In this document: positions 1 through 6,498 of the stretch, in pieces | How positions within the stretch are numbered: position 1 is the first letter of the stretch | Layout: each line of letters opens with the position of its first letter | DNA from: JBFLYZ01 sp040756415 | GTDB taxonomy: Bacteria; Bacteroidota; Bacteroidia; JADZBD01 | NCBI GenBank assembly: GCA_040756415.1 | Contig: JBFLYZ010000053.1 | Span: 1-25,672 of the forward strand | Direction: 5' to 3' | DNA: 25,672 bases | Made by a program: the position numbers and the translations under genes | Notes under the pieces: generated by a model | Databases searched by the model: none | The model's input: only the letters and a program-made list of their open reading frames with translations | What the model was told of the DNA's origin: nothing

Positions 1-88
1 AAGAATCCTTTGGACGCATTTTATTAACGGGGGTTTATTAAGAAAATTGTCTTAACGGTAAGCCGGTTTTTCCGGGCTGCAGAGGCCC

Positions 89-1327
89 TTACCCGGCCAG
101 TTCGCGGGGATAGCAGAGGAAGGATTTCTTCACCGTTCTGGCCAGCACATCGATATTGAGCTGATCGGACGCCTCGGTGATATCGGCCACCGCACCGTCC
201 TTGAACAGGATATTGATGCGGATCTTGTCGGTGCTGTAGGTGTCGTTGGCCACCACACCGGTAAAAACAAAATAATGAGCGTCCTGTTCTTTTATCTTCA
301 GTTTTTTTACCGCGCGCTGGGCGTAGCGGCTTACCGTTTCGGTATCGAATGATCTGCTTTGCAGCTCGATCTTATAGAGCTGGCGGCTGACCAGCATATT
401 GCTCAGCCGGCTCAGCACGGCATCCGGGTGGCGGGTCCATACCTTTACCGAGGCCATGATGTCGTAGTCATCCAGCTCGGCAAACACATCCAGCAGTTGG
501 GCGTTCTTCTGGAAATCCTTCAGCGTAAAATCGTTGTAAAGGAACCTGCGGAGGGCCGGTGTGCAGAACATATCGGTTCCCTTGCGGGCGATCTCCTTGG
601 CGCGCCTGAGTATGTTCACCAGCAGGTTCTCCGCGCTGAGCACGGTCTTGTGCAGGTACACCTGCCAGTACATGAGCCTGCGGGCGATGATGAACTTTTC
701 CACGGAATAAATCCCTTTGGATTCCACGACCAGCTCGTTCCTGTGCACGTTCAGCATTTTAATGATGCGGTCGGAGCTGATCACCCCTTCCGAAACGCCC
801 GTGTAAAAGCTGTCGCGAAGAAGGTAATCCATGCGGTCAACGTCCAGTTGGCTGGATACCAACTGATGCAGGAACTTCTTTCTGTATTCGCCCCTGAATA
901 TCTTAATGGCGAGCCCCAGCCTTCCGTCAAGCTCTTCGTTGAACCGCTTCATGAAGAGCTCGGAGATATGCTCGTGCGAAACCCCGCTCACGATGCTGTG
1001 CTCGAGCGAATGCGAAAAAGGGCCGTGCCCCACATCATGCAGAAGGATGGCCACCAGCGCGCCCTGCGCCTCCTCGGGGGTGATCTCGTGGCCCTTCATG
1101 CGCAGCACTTCCAGGGCCTCGCTCATCAGGTGGGTGGCGCCCATGGCGTGATGGAAACGGGTATGGAGCGCTCCCGGATACACCAGGTTGGTCAGGCCCA
1201 GTTGCTTGATCCTGCGCAGGCGCTGGAAATAAGGATGCTCCAGCAGGCGGAAGGCCAGCTTATCGGGTATGCTGATAAAGCCATAGATGGGGTCGTTGAA
1301 TATCTTGTGCTTGGCCGGGTTCTTCAT
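89..1327 (-). CDS. HD-domain phosphohydrolase, SAMHD1/dGTPase-like
   Basis: A 412-residue cytosolic protein of the COG1078-type HD phosphohydrolases, whose characterised relatives hydrolyse dNTPs. The metal-binding HD motif is visible: His60 in the RFHH segment, His97-Asp98 in LLHDVGHGPFSH, and a later Asp in the DVDRMDYLLRDS segment. Length and motif order fit the whole family, and there is no frameshift. I chose the ATG at 1327 (MKNPAKHKIF) over an in-frame TTG at 1354: a perfect -7 box (TACATTTG, minus strand 1339 to 1332) lies between them, so the TTG would precede the likely transcription start. It is divergent from porX. The substrate is inferred from the family and is not shown by the sequence. 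The 88 nt downstream of it, at the left window edge, hold nothing I can name. Confidence 0.9.
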   Translation of the reverse strand: MKNPAKHKIFNDPIYGFISIPDKLAFRLLEHPYFQRLRRIKQLGLTNLVYPGALHTRFHHAMGATHLMSEALEVLRMKGHEITPEEAQGALVAILLHDVGHGPFSHSLEHSIVSGVSHEHISELFMKRFNEELDGRLGLAIKIFRGEYRKKFLHQLVSSQLDVDRMDYLLRDSFYTGVSEGVISSDRIIKMLNVHRNELVVESKGIYSVEKFIIARRLMYWQVYLHKTVLSAENLLVNILRRAKEIARKGTDMFCTPALRRFLYNDFTLKDFQKNAQLLDVFAELDDYDIMASVKVWTRHPDAVLSRLSNMLVSRQLYKIELQSRSFDTETVSRYAQRAVKKLKIKEQDAHYFVFTGVVANDTYSTDKIRINILFKDGAVADITEASDQLNIDVLARTVKKSFLCYPRELAG

Positions 1328-1331
1328 GATG

Positions 1332-1339
1332 CAAATGTA
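1332..1339 (-). promoter_or_regulatory. -7 promoter box for the HD-domain gene
   Basis: TACATTTG matches the Bacteroidota -7 consensus TAnnTTTG exactly and ends only 4 nt before the ATG at 1327. The predicted transcript would have almost no 5' leader. No convincing -33 element is seen at the usual distance. Confidence 0.5.
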
Positions 1340-1420
1340 CTTTTTTGCGCCCAATATTTGAGGAAGCCTGAAGCGCAGGCCCGGATTTCTGCGTAACTTC
1401 GCGTGTAGACTTAAAAAATC

Positions 1421-2977
1421 ATGGAAAGGATCAATATTTTATGGGCTGACGATGAGATCGACTTGCTCAAACCCCATATACTTTTTTTACAGGAGAAGGG
1501 CTACGAGGTGCAGACCGCCAACAGCGGTGACGTGGCGCTTGACCTGATCAGGCAGAAGAACTTTGATGTGGTGTTCCTTGACGAGAACATGCCCGGGCTG
1601 AGCGGGCTGGAAACCCTCAACCGCATGAAGAACGAGCAGCCTCACCTGCCGGTGATCATGATCACCAAGAGCGAGGAGGAGCGCATCATGGAGGACGCCA
1701 TAGGCAGCAAGATATCCGATTACCTTATCAAGCCGGTAAATCCTAACCAGATCCTGCTTTCGCTTAAAAAGACGCTCGACAATAAGAGGCTCATCGGTGA
1801 GAAGGCCGCTTCGGGCTACCAGCAGGATTTCCGCAACATAGGCATGCAGCTCAGCGACCGCCTGGGCTTCCGCGAATGGTGCGACATCTACCGCAAGATC
1901 GTTTACTGGGAGCTGGAGCTGGAGCGCAGCAAGGACGAGAGCATGAGCGAGATCCTGGTCACCCAGAAGCGCGAGGCCAACACCCTCTTTTCAAAATTCA
2001 TCGAGCAGAACTACATCAACTGGCTCAGCGGCAAGGATAAGGCCCCTCCCGTGCTGTCGCATACCCTGCTGCGGGCCAAGCTTTTCCCGGTGATCGAAAA
2101 GGAGAGCAGCACTTTCCTGGTGGTGATCGACAACCTGCGCTACGATCAGTGGAAGGTGATACAGCCCATCATCAGCGAGTATTTCAGGGTGGATGCGGAG
2201 GAGCTGTACTGCAGCATACTTCCTACCGCCACGCAATACGCGCGCAACGCGCTCTTTGCCGGGCTCATGCCCTCGGAGATCCAGAAGCTGCACGCCCCGC
2301 TCTGGAAGAACGAGGACGAGGAGGGCAGCAAGAACGCCAGCGAAGACGAGCTGCTGGCGGCCAACTTCAAGCGCTCAGCCAAAGATGTAAAGTTCTCGTA
2401 CAATAAGATCAGCAACCATGCGGCCGGAAAAAAGCTGGCCGAGAACTTCAACAACCTGCTGCAGAACAGGCTGAACGTGATCGTTTACAATTTCGTGGAC
2501 ATGCTCTCGCACGCGCGCACCGAGATGGAGGTGATACGCGAGCTGGCCGATGACGAAAAGGCCTACCGCAGCATCACCGTTTCCTGGTTCGAGAACTCGC
2601 CCCTGCTCGATATGCTCAGGCAGGTGGCGGAAAAAAAGGCGAAGCTCATCATCACCACCGACCACGGCACCATCCGGGTCACCGAGCCGACCAAGATCGT
2701 GGGAGACAAGAACGTGAACACCAACCTGCGCTACAAGACGGGAAAAACCCTGGGCGGTTACGACAAGCGCGATGTGTTCGAGGTCAAGAACCCGCAGGAT
2801 ATCTTCCTGCCCCGGCATAATGTGAGCTCCACCTATGTCTTCGCCAAGCAGGACCTTTTCTTCGCCTACCCGAACAACTATAATTACTACGTGACCTATT
2901 ACCGCAATACCTTCCAGCACGGGGGTATTTCACTGGAAGAAATGCTGGTGCCCTACATCACCCTTTCGGCCAAATGA
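1421..2977 (+). CDS. porX: PorX, response regulator with alkaline-phosphatase-fold (PglZ) effector, T9SS regulator
   Basis: A 518-residue two-domain protein. Residues 1-120 are a receiver domain with the acidic pair Asp10/Asp11, phospho-acceptor Asp54 in VVFLDENMPG, Thr82 and Lys104. The C-terminal half is an alkaline phosphatase superfamily (PglZ) domain with a metal-binding DNLRYDQW segment, a PTATQ segment (Thr269 or Thr271 as likely nucleophile) and TTDHGT. In the family, PorX is activated by the PorY kinase, works with SigP to drive T9SS genes, and its effector domain is a zinc phosphodiesterase acting on oligonucleotides. The gene overlaps tsaE by 4 nt (ATGA), an arrangement I recall from other Bacteroidota. 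Two T9SS cargo proteases lie in the same window. The receiver is intact, so phosphorylation control is expected. Confidence 0.95.
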   Translation: MERINILWADDEIDLLKPHILFLQEKGYEVQTANSGDVALDLIRQKNFDVVFLDENMPGLSGLETLNRMKNEQPHLPVIMITKSEEERIMEDAIGSKISDYLIKPVNPNQILLSLKKTLDNKRLIGEKAASGYQQDFRNIGMQLSDRLGFREWCDIYRKIVYWELELERSKDESMSEILVTQKREANTLFSKFIEQNYINWLSGKDKAPPVLSHTLLRAKLFPVIEKESSTFLVVIDNLRYDQWKVIQPIISEYFRVDAEELYCSILPTATQYARNALFAGLMPSEIQKLHAPLWKNEDEEGSKNASEDELLAANFKRSAKDVKFSYNKISNHAAGKKLAENFNNLLQNRLNVIVYNFVDMLSHARTEMEVIRELADDEKAYRSITVSWFENSPLLDMLRQVAEKKAKLIITTDHGTIRVTEPTKIVGDKNVNTNLRYKTGKTLGGYDKRDVFEVKNPQDIFLPRHNVSSTYVFAKQDLFFAYPNNYNYYVTYYRNTFQHGGISLEEMLVPYITLSAK

Positions 2978-3381
2978 TAGAGGTGGCCGATGTTTCCCTG
3001 CTCGGGCCGGCAGCCCGGCAACTGCTCGGTGAGCATAAGGGAAAAAGAGTGTTCGCCCTGTACGGGGCCATGGGAGCGGGTAAAACCACCTTTATCAAGG
3101 CTTTATGCCGCGAGCTGGGCGTGACTGACGATGCCTCCAGCCCTACTTTTGCGCTGGTGAACGAGTACCATACCGCGCAAGGGGATAAGATATTTCATTT
3201 TGACCTGTACCGCATAAAGAACCTGGCCGAGGCCCTGGATTTCGGTGCGGATGAATACCTGTATTCGGGATACTACTGTTTTATCGAATGGCCTGAAAAG
3301 ATAGAAGAGCTGCTGCCGCCCGGCACGGTGCGGCTGCGCATAGACGTGAACGATGAAAAAAGACGCATAGCGGTAATTTGA
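2974..3381 (+). CDS. tsaE: TsaE, tRNA threonylcarbamoyladenosine biosynthesis ATPase
   Basis: A 135-residue P-loop ATPase. It has a Walker A motif GAMGAGKTT at residues 31-39, the TsaE signatures SSPTFALVNEY and HFDLYRI, and an FIEWPEKIEELLP segment near the C-terminus. TsaE works with TsaB and TsaD in the cytosol to place the t6A modification at position 37 of ANN-decoding tRNAs. Its length is slightly below the usual 140-155 residues but complete. The start ATG overlaps the porX stop (ATGA), so translation is probably coupled. tsaB, tsaC and tsaD are not in the window. Confidence 0.95.
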   Translation: MIEVADVSLLGPAARQLLGEHKGKRVFALYGAMGAGKTTFIKALCRELGVTDDASSPTFALVNEYHTAQGDKIFHFDLYRIKNLAEALDFGADEYLYSGYYCFIEWPEKIEELLPPGTVRLRIDVNDEKRRIAVI

Positions 3382-3406
3382 TAAACAGGGCATTTTTATA
3401 TCTTTG
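3377..3406 (+). promoter_or_regulatory. Bacteroidota-type promoter of the alanine dehydrogenase gene
   Basis: TTTG at 3377-3380 (-33 element) is separated by 18 nt from TATCTTTG at 3399-3406, a perfect TAnnTTTG -7 box. The start would be near 3410, leaving a leader of about 24 nt before the ATG at 3434. The -33 element overlaps the last codons of tsaE, so the downstream gene can be transcribed apart from porX-tsaE. Confidence 0.65.
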
Positions 3407-3433
3407 CCCTGCCGGCCCGGCTGGCCACCCCAT

Positions 3434-4651
3434 ATGAAAACCTCTAAAGAAGTGCTGGCATCCCTTACCAAGGGCATGCTCCTGCCCCAGGAAGAAATGC
3501 TGGAGGTGGCCCGGAAAAAGGGCAAGCTGTATATAGGTATTCCCAAAGAAACATCGTTCCAGGAGAACCGCGTGGCGCTGGTGCCCGATGCCGTAGGCCT
3601 GCTGGTGAATAACGGGCATAGGGTAGTGGTAGAGACCAGTGCGGGCAAAATATCTCATTTCCAGGACAATGATTACAGCGAGGCCGGGGCCGAGATCGCC
3701 CACAGCCCGCAGGAAGTGTTTAAGGCCGACATCATTCTGAAGGTGGCTCCGCCCTCCCCGCAAGAGATCGAATTGATGCAGCAGAGGCAGACCCTTATTT
3801 CGGCCCTGCAGTTAAGCGTACAGCCCGAGAACTTTGTAAAGCAGCTTATGGCCAAGCGCATTACGGCCATCGCTTTCGACTGGATCAAGGACGAAGAGGG
3901 CATTTATACCGTTATCCGCAGCATGAGCGAGATCGCAGGCGGGGCTTCTATCCTGATCGCGGCCGAATACCTGAGCAATTCCAGTGGCGGACAGGGTTCC
4001 ATACTTGGCGGCATATCGGGTATTTCGCCTACCGAAGTGGTTATACTGGGTGCCGGCACCGTAGGGGAGTTTGCGGCCCGTGCCGCGCTGGGGCTGGGCG
4101 CTACGGTCAAAGTGTTCGATAATTCGGTGTATAAGCTGCGCAGGCTGCAGAGCACGCTGGGCACGAGGGTGTTTACCTCCATCATACAGCCCAAGGTGCT
4201 GGCCAAGCACCTCAAATCGGCCGATGTGGTGATAGGGGCCATACGCTCCAGCACGGGCCGCACGCCCCTGATCGTTACCGAGGACATGGTCAGCGAGATG
4301 AAGACCGGCTCGGTGATCATCGATGTGAGCATTGATCAGGGCGGATGCGTAGAGACTTCGCACGTTACCAACCATACCAGCCCGGTGTTCACCAAGCACG
4401 GGGTGATACATTATTGCGTGCCCAATATCGCCTCGCGCGTATCGCGTACCGCATCATATGCATTTAGTACTATCTTTGCACCCATACTGATGAGCATAGG
4501 CGAGGAAGGCGGGGTGGATAAGATGCTCAAGAATTACCAGGGCGTGCGCAATGGCTGCTACATGTACAACGGCATACTCACCAATCAATACCTGGGCGAA
4601 GTGTTCAAATTGCCCTATAAAGACATAGACCTGCTCATGGCAGCGATATAA
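3434..4651 (+). CDS. ald: Alanine dehydrogenase / transhydrogenase-alpha-like NAD enzyme
   Basis: A 405-residue enzyme of the alanine dehydrogenase/PntA superfamily, which catalyses the reversible NAD-dependent deamination of L-alanine to pyruvate. After a roughly 30-residue N-terminal extension comes the family signature GIPKETSFQENRVALVP. A Rossmann NAD motif VVILGAGTVGEFAARAA lies mid-protein, followed by DVSIDQGG and a C-terminal VPNIASRVSRTAS segment. Canonical Ald has VPNIPGAVPRTST there, so this is the divergent paralogue typical of Bacteroidota, and substrate use may differ. The ATG at 3434 was preferred to an in-frame TTG at 3404 because that TTG lies inside the -7 box. A small DUF4258-like gene starts 5 nt downstream. 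Confidence 0.85.
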   Translation: MKTSKEVLASLTKGMLLPQEEMLEVARKKGKLYIGIPKETSFQENRVALVPDAVGLLVNNGHRVVVETSAGKISHFQDNDYSEAGAEIAHSPQEVFKADIILKVAPPSPQEIELMQQRQTLISALQLSVQPENFVKQLMAKRITAIAFDWIKDEEGIYTVIRSMSEIAGGASILIAAEYLSNSSGGQGSILGGISGISPTEVVILGAGTVGEFAARAALGLGATVKVFDNSVYKLRRLQSTLGTRVFTSIIQPKVLAKHLKSADVVIGAIRSSTGRTPLIVTEDMVSEMKTGSVIIDVSIDQGGCVETSHVTNHTSPVFTKHGVIHYCVPNIASRVSRTASYAFSTIFAPILMSIGEEGGVDKMLKNYQGVRNGCYMYNGILTNQYLGEVFKLPYKDIDLLMAAI

Positions 4652-4656
4652 AGCAT

Positions 4657-5082
4657 ATGCTCAGCGATCAAGAGAAAAAAAAGGCGTTCTACCGCAGGCT
4701 GAGGCTGTACCTCTTCGGGGTATTGCTGGGCTGCGTGCTGGTATATTTCCTGCTCATCCGCAACCGCGACCTGGGAGGCTGGCTGCCCGGCAACCAGATC
4801 ATAGGCAAGATACGCAGCAACGAGCTGCTCTTTTCATCCAATGCCGAGTGCATGATGCAGTGCCTGGGCATTACCCGCGGTGACATCAAGAAAATGATCG
4901 ATTCTACCGCCACCGTGAACATGAAGCAGAGCAACGTGCATATCTCCGATTGCCCAATCTACGCGCTGGAGGACAAAGATAAATATGAGCTTTCTCTCCT
5001 CGTCCAGTCCTGCGATTCCTCCGCCACCGTATTGAACGTGGCCCGCACCACCGAGGAGAAGACAAGCTGTGATTGTGATTAA
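4657..5082 (+). CDS. Small membrane-anchored DUF4258-like protein
   Basis: A 141-residue protein. Residues about 15-36 form one hydrophobic helix after a Lys/Arg-rich N-terminus, so the C-terminal part is probably outside the cytosol. That part (NAECMMQCLGITRGDIKK, then a KQSNVHISDCPIYALE segment and a Cys-rich end) resembles DUF4258, a small alpha/beta domain of unknown role. In the DUF4258 members I recall, a His opens the first motif (HAxxRM); here the position reads NAECMM. Six cysteines include a CDCD end, which would suit disulphides or metal binding. It starts 5 nt after ald and is probably cotranscribed. The assignment rests on pattern resemblance only. Confidence 0.6.
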   Translation: MLSDQEKKKAFYRRLRLYLFGVLLGCVLVYFLLIRNRDLGGWLPGNQIIGKIRSNELLFSSNAECMMQCLGITRGDIKKMIDSTATVNMKQSNVHISDCPIYALEDKDKYELSLLVQSCDSSATVLNVARTTEEKTSCDCD

Positions 5083-5645
5083 GGCATTTCTTTATCTTTT
5101 CCTTTTCCGTCCAGTATGTTTTTCCATATCAGCAGGGCTGCCACGACCATAACGAGCAGTCTGGCGAGCCATGCAATTCCCACAAAAGGAATATGAAGGG
5201 TTTTACAAGCCAGAATAAAAAAATCGGACATGGGATACAAAAAAATGAACAGGTTCGTTGTATAGTGCCCTGGCACGGTCTTCAAGCTGCGAAACAAGGA
5301 AATGATCAGGGTGGCATAAGCAGCTATGGTGATCAGCGAGCCAAATCGCCAATGTAAAATGATCAGAAATATTCCTGTAAAACCTGCAATGAGACATATG
5401 GTATTGACCGTCTGATAGGGCTTCAGAGAATAAGCGGTCTCATAAACTAAAATAAACAATGCCAGCAGGGAGAGGAGGTTGCCCGAAGAGGGTAAGGGCA
5501 GAACCAATTGCCTTGGCAGAAAGATCTTTGCTACCGTAAAGCAAAACAGGACCGTAAAACAGGCGAAGAGTATAATGTAGTACCACCTGCTTTTTTCAGG
5601 AGCTTTCTCAGAAAAGTCATTTGTGTCGTCAAGGGGATGCAACAC
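5079..5645 (-). CDS. Polytopic membrane protein of unknown function
   Basis: A 188-residue protein with about six hydrophobic segments, for example FACFTVLFCFTVAKIFL near the N-terminus and LLVMVVAALLIWKNIL at the end, so it is an inner-membrane protein. No family is recognised. No ATG fits; the frame opens with GTG at 5645 followed directly by TTG, three bases after the stop of the upstream nucleotidyltransferase gene, which suggests translation coupled to it. Its TAA stop and the TAA stop of the convergent DUF4258-like gene share the self-complementary TTAA at 5079-5082. Base composition is more A/T-rich than the flanking housekeeping genes. Confidence 0.7.
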   Translation of the reverse strand: MLHPLDDTNDFSEKAPEKSRWYYIILFACFTVLFCFTVAKIFLPRQLVLPLPSSGNLLSLLALFILVYETAYSLKPYQTVNTICLIAGFTGIFLIILHWRFGSLITIAAYATLIISLFRSLKTVPGHYTTNLFIFLYPMSDFFILACKTLHIPFVGIAWLARLLVMVVAALLIWKNILDGKGKDKEMP

Positions 5646-5648
5646 CGG

Positions 5649-6119
5649 TCATTTAGAGTCTCTGATTCGCTCCAGTTCAATCACATCGAGTATATCCTTC
5701 GGCCGGCCGGCCGCTTTTTTAGCTTCTATGAGTTGGTTAATATGAAGAAACTTAACGGGGATATTTTCTATGATCGCTGTCGGAGAAAGGGCGTGGCATT
5801 TGTCAAAGCTTTCGGCCGGGAAGCCGGCCATCGAGGTCATTATGTCCAATTCAAAACCCGATACAAATTTAAGGGTTGACCAACCCGGCACAAGCTGTGT
5901 GGTTTCAATGCCTTCAAAGTCGCCAATATTCGCTTTTCTTAATACTTCTCTGAATTTCCTGCGGTTAGGCTGGCTGTCTTTGATCCATAGGTCGAGATCG
6001 CCAGTGGTACGCTGAAAGCCATGCAGGTTGGCGGCAAATCCGCCCACCAGGATATATTCTACTTCATTTTCGTGCAACAGCCTCCAGAAACCGAGAATTT
6101 CCTCATCAAGAGTATCCAT
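5649..6119 (-). CDS. Nucleotidyltransferase-fold protein (MNT type)
   Basis: A 156-residue protein of the DNA polymerase beta-like nucleotidyltransferase superfamily. The signature is VGGFAANLHG (Gly26-Gly27), then TTGDLDLW with Asp41 and Asp43, and a third acidic residue Asp92 in FELDIMT. The end (AKKAAGRPKDILDVIELERI) is typical of the minimal nucleotidyltransferases common in Bacteroidota, annotated as DUF6036 or AbiEii-like. Relatives include toxins that add nucleotides or AMP to tRNA or partner proteins, but many are uncharacterised. The ATG overlaps by one base the stop of a 47-residue upstream ORF (TAATG), which resembles a toxin-antitoxin arrangement. The catalytic triad is complete, so an active enzyme is expected; the target is unknown. 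Confidence 0.8.
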   Translation of the reverse strand: MDTLDEEILGFWRLLHENEVEYILVGGFAANLHGFQRTTGDLDLWIKDSQPNRRKFREVLRKANIGDFEGIETTQLVPGWSTLKFVSGFELDIMTSMAGFPAESFDKCHALSPTAIIENIPVKFLHINQLIEAKKAAGRPKDILDVIELERIRDSK

Positions 6120-6262
6120 TAAGCTTGTTTTTCGGCAGGTATAATTTTGGCGCCCCTGAGCATTTTATTGATCCGGACCAGGCGCATGAGGAAGTAAAAG
6201 CGTTTGGTGTAAATATTGCCACCATCGGATGCGGCCGCTGTTTTATGAGGAGTCTTTTTCAT
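6119..6262 (-). CDS. 47-residue basic protein, coupled to the nucleotidyltransferase
   Basis: A small Lys/Arg-rich protein beginning MKKTPHKTAAASDGG. Its TAA shares one base with the ATG of the nucleotidyltransferase gene (TAATG), a layout that favours termination-reinitiation. An ATG at 6313 would add 17 residues (MEFIYMWNF...), but that stretch lies in A/T-rich sequence and looks non-coding. A near-match -7 box (GATATTTG) lies just upstream of the ATG at 6262. No family is recognised. It could be an antitoxin or a leader peptide; the call rests on position and the tight overlap. Confidence 0.5.
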   Translation of the reverse strand: MKKTPHKTAAASDGGNIYTKRFYFLMRLVRINKMLRGAKIIPAEKQA

Positions 6263-6390
6263 TGAAAAAGGTATATACAAATATCGGAAATTCCACATAT
6301 ATATAAATTCCATGCCCTGATACCTGTAAGGTAGCCCGTCAGGTTACACGGAAAAGAGCCAACAGACGCATTATTACCCGTAAATCTCCC

Positions 6391-6420
6391 TTGCTTTTCC
6401 CATTTCCTTTTCCTATCTTG
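6391..6420 (+). promoter_or_regulatory. Probable promoter of the M4 protease gene
   Basis: TTG at 6391-6393 is followed after 20 nt by TATCTTGG at 6414-6421, a 7-of-8 match to the TAnnTTTG -7 box. Transcription would begin near 6425, leaving a leader of about 74 nt. The rest of the 236-nt gap back to 6262 shows only A/T-rich sequence. Confidence 0.5.
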
Positions 6421-6498
6421 GCTCACTATTAGCGAACCGCCCATTCGTTCTTTTACGGTTCATCGGTACGTTTTAATCCAAATCTAAAATCAAACCGG

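Noticed and set aside
359..1396. 345-residue plus-strand ORF opposite the HD-domain gene
   Set aside because: It is the mirror of a well-supported gene; its composition (His, Gln, Val-rich) is typical of an antisense shadow and it shows no motif.
3404..3433. TTG start giving ald ten extra residues
   Set aside because: The TTG lies inside the perfect -7 box TATCTTTG, so it would not be in the mRNA.
4471..4478. Perfect TATCTTTG box within ald
   Set aside because: It is inside coding sequence (Thr-Ile-Phe-Ala), 180 nt before the next gene, with no -33 element; most likely chance.
5700..5713. 14-bp GGCC-repeat palindrome
   Set aside because: It encodes Ala-Ala-Gly-Arg-Pro in the nucleotidyltransferase and has no partner site elsewhere in the window.
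6259..6444. 61-residue minus-strand ORF upstream of the 47-residue gene
   Set aside because: It runs through A/T-rich promoter-like sequence between divergent genes and has no coding character or motif.
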